DNA of 41,802 nucleotides from an uncultured Acetatifactor sp. (GTDB taxonomy: Bacteria; Bacillota; Clostridia; Lachnospirales; Lachnospiraceae). The stretch covers positions 1-41,802 of the forward strand of contig CAJULV010000031.1 in assembly GCA_910587555.1 (NCBI GenBank), written 5' to 3'. Shown piece after piece: positions 41,734 to 41,802 of the stretch. The translations under genes were made by a program, and so were the position numbers. Below the pieces are notes generated by a model. The model worked only from the letters and a program-made list of their open reading frames with translations, did not search any database and had not been told where the DNA came from. Numbering within the stretch: the first letter of the stretch is position 1; every line of letters starts with the position of its first letter.

Positions 41734-41757
41734 CTTTAGAGCTATCGCGCAGCGATT
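41734..41757 (+). repeat. Dispersed hairpin element copy 4 (in tandem unit 2)
   Basis: CTTTAGAGCTATCGCG to AGCGATT, one base different from copy 3 in the core. The window ends before the unit closes, so further copies may follow. Confidence 0.8.
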
Positions 41758-41802
41758 AGAAAATAAAGTCGCGAAGGTGCATGAGAGGAACTTTCAAGAG
41801 AG

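Larger units (their letters stand above)
41599..41802 (+). repeat. 120-bp tandem repeat downstream of feoB (two copies, second cut by window end)
   Basis: The two units are 120 bases apart (for example GAAGTGACTTTAT at about 41600 and 41720) and differ at only a few positions over the 83 bases visible in both. Each contains a GACTTTAT / ATAAAGTC 8-bp outer stem (41605-41650 in unit 1) around the dispersed core. Unit 1 also shows a perfect 11-bp GAGGAACTTTC / GAAAGTTCCTC inverted repeat (41665-41704). Confidence 0.88.

Overview
The window looks like a chromosomal segment of a gut-type Firmicute, most likely a Lachnospiraceae-like clostridium. This is inferred from strong AGGAGG-type ribosome binding sites, LPXTG and SipW-type surface proteins, a clostridial FeoA-FeoA-FeoB iron locus, CapA and PAP2 proteins, and moderate GC. 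No rRNA, tRNA or species marker was found, so the assignment stays at family level.

Positions 1-18515 hold a collinear surface-fibre locus. A sigma-A-like promoter (318-346) and a palindromic repeat precede a small unknown protein, a BTAD/SARP-type regulator with a C-terminus resembling a degenerate GGDEF fold, a paralogue of the first small protein, a coiled-coil protein and a Ser/Lys signal peptidase I. Next come a 2100-residue LPETG protein with tandem His/Cys repeats and a fibro-slime domain, a major LPSTG pilin, a 233-base structured spacer, a class C sortase, a pilin-like protein without a sorting signal, two SipW-type (TasA-like) secreted proteins, a VKTG-anchored protein, a MucBP-like membrane protein and a SipW-type signal peptidase. 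The order suggests one transcription unit that combines a sortase-assembled pilus with a SipW/TasA-like fibre and carries a dedicated signal peptidase for each.

Positions 18516-19105 are non-coding. They hold a promoter followed by four tandem 40-41 base hairpins. Positions 19106-34782 carry mostly housekeeping and envelope genes: a small helical protein, a PAP2 phosphatase, a TPR-DUF4037-DUF4125 protein, an 88-residue protein with a structured leader, a divergent SDR oxidoreductase, a CapA-like protein, a membrane-anchored trypsin-like protease, folD, a family 2 glycoside hydrolase with an exact 93-base internal repeat, an amidohydrolase, an ABC exporter pair and a small zinc-ribbon membrane protein.

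On the minus strand at 34915-38128 a VIT/vWA protein with a SEP-transmembrane-basic C-terminus lies upstream of an exosortase-family protein with a visible Cys/Arg/His triad, apparently a self-contained exosortase-substrate pair in a Gram-positive genome. Divergent from it, three TTAG-N6-CTAA dyads of DtxR type control feoA, feoA2 and feoB. The right end has two copies of a 120-base repeat whose core also occurs just upstream of folD and of the amidohydrolase gene.
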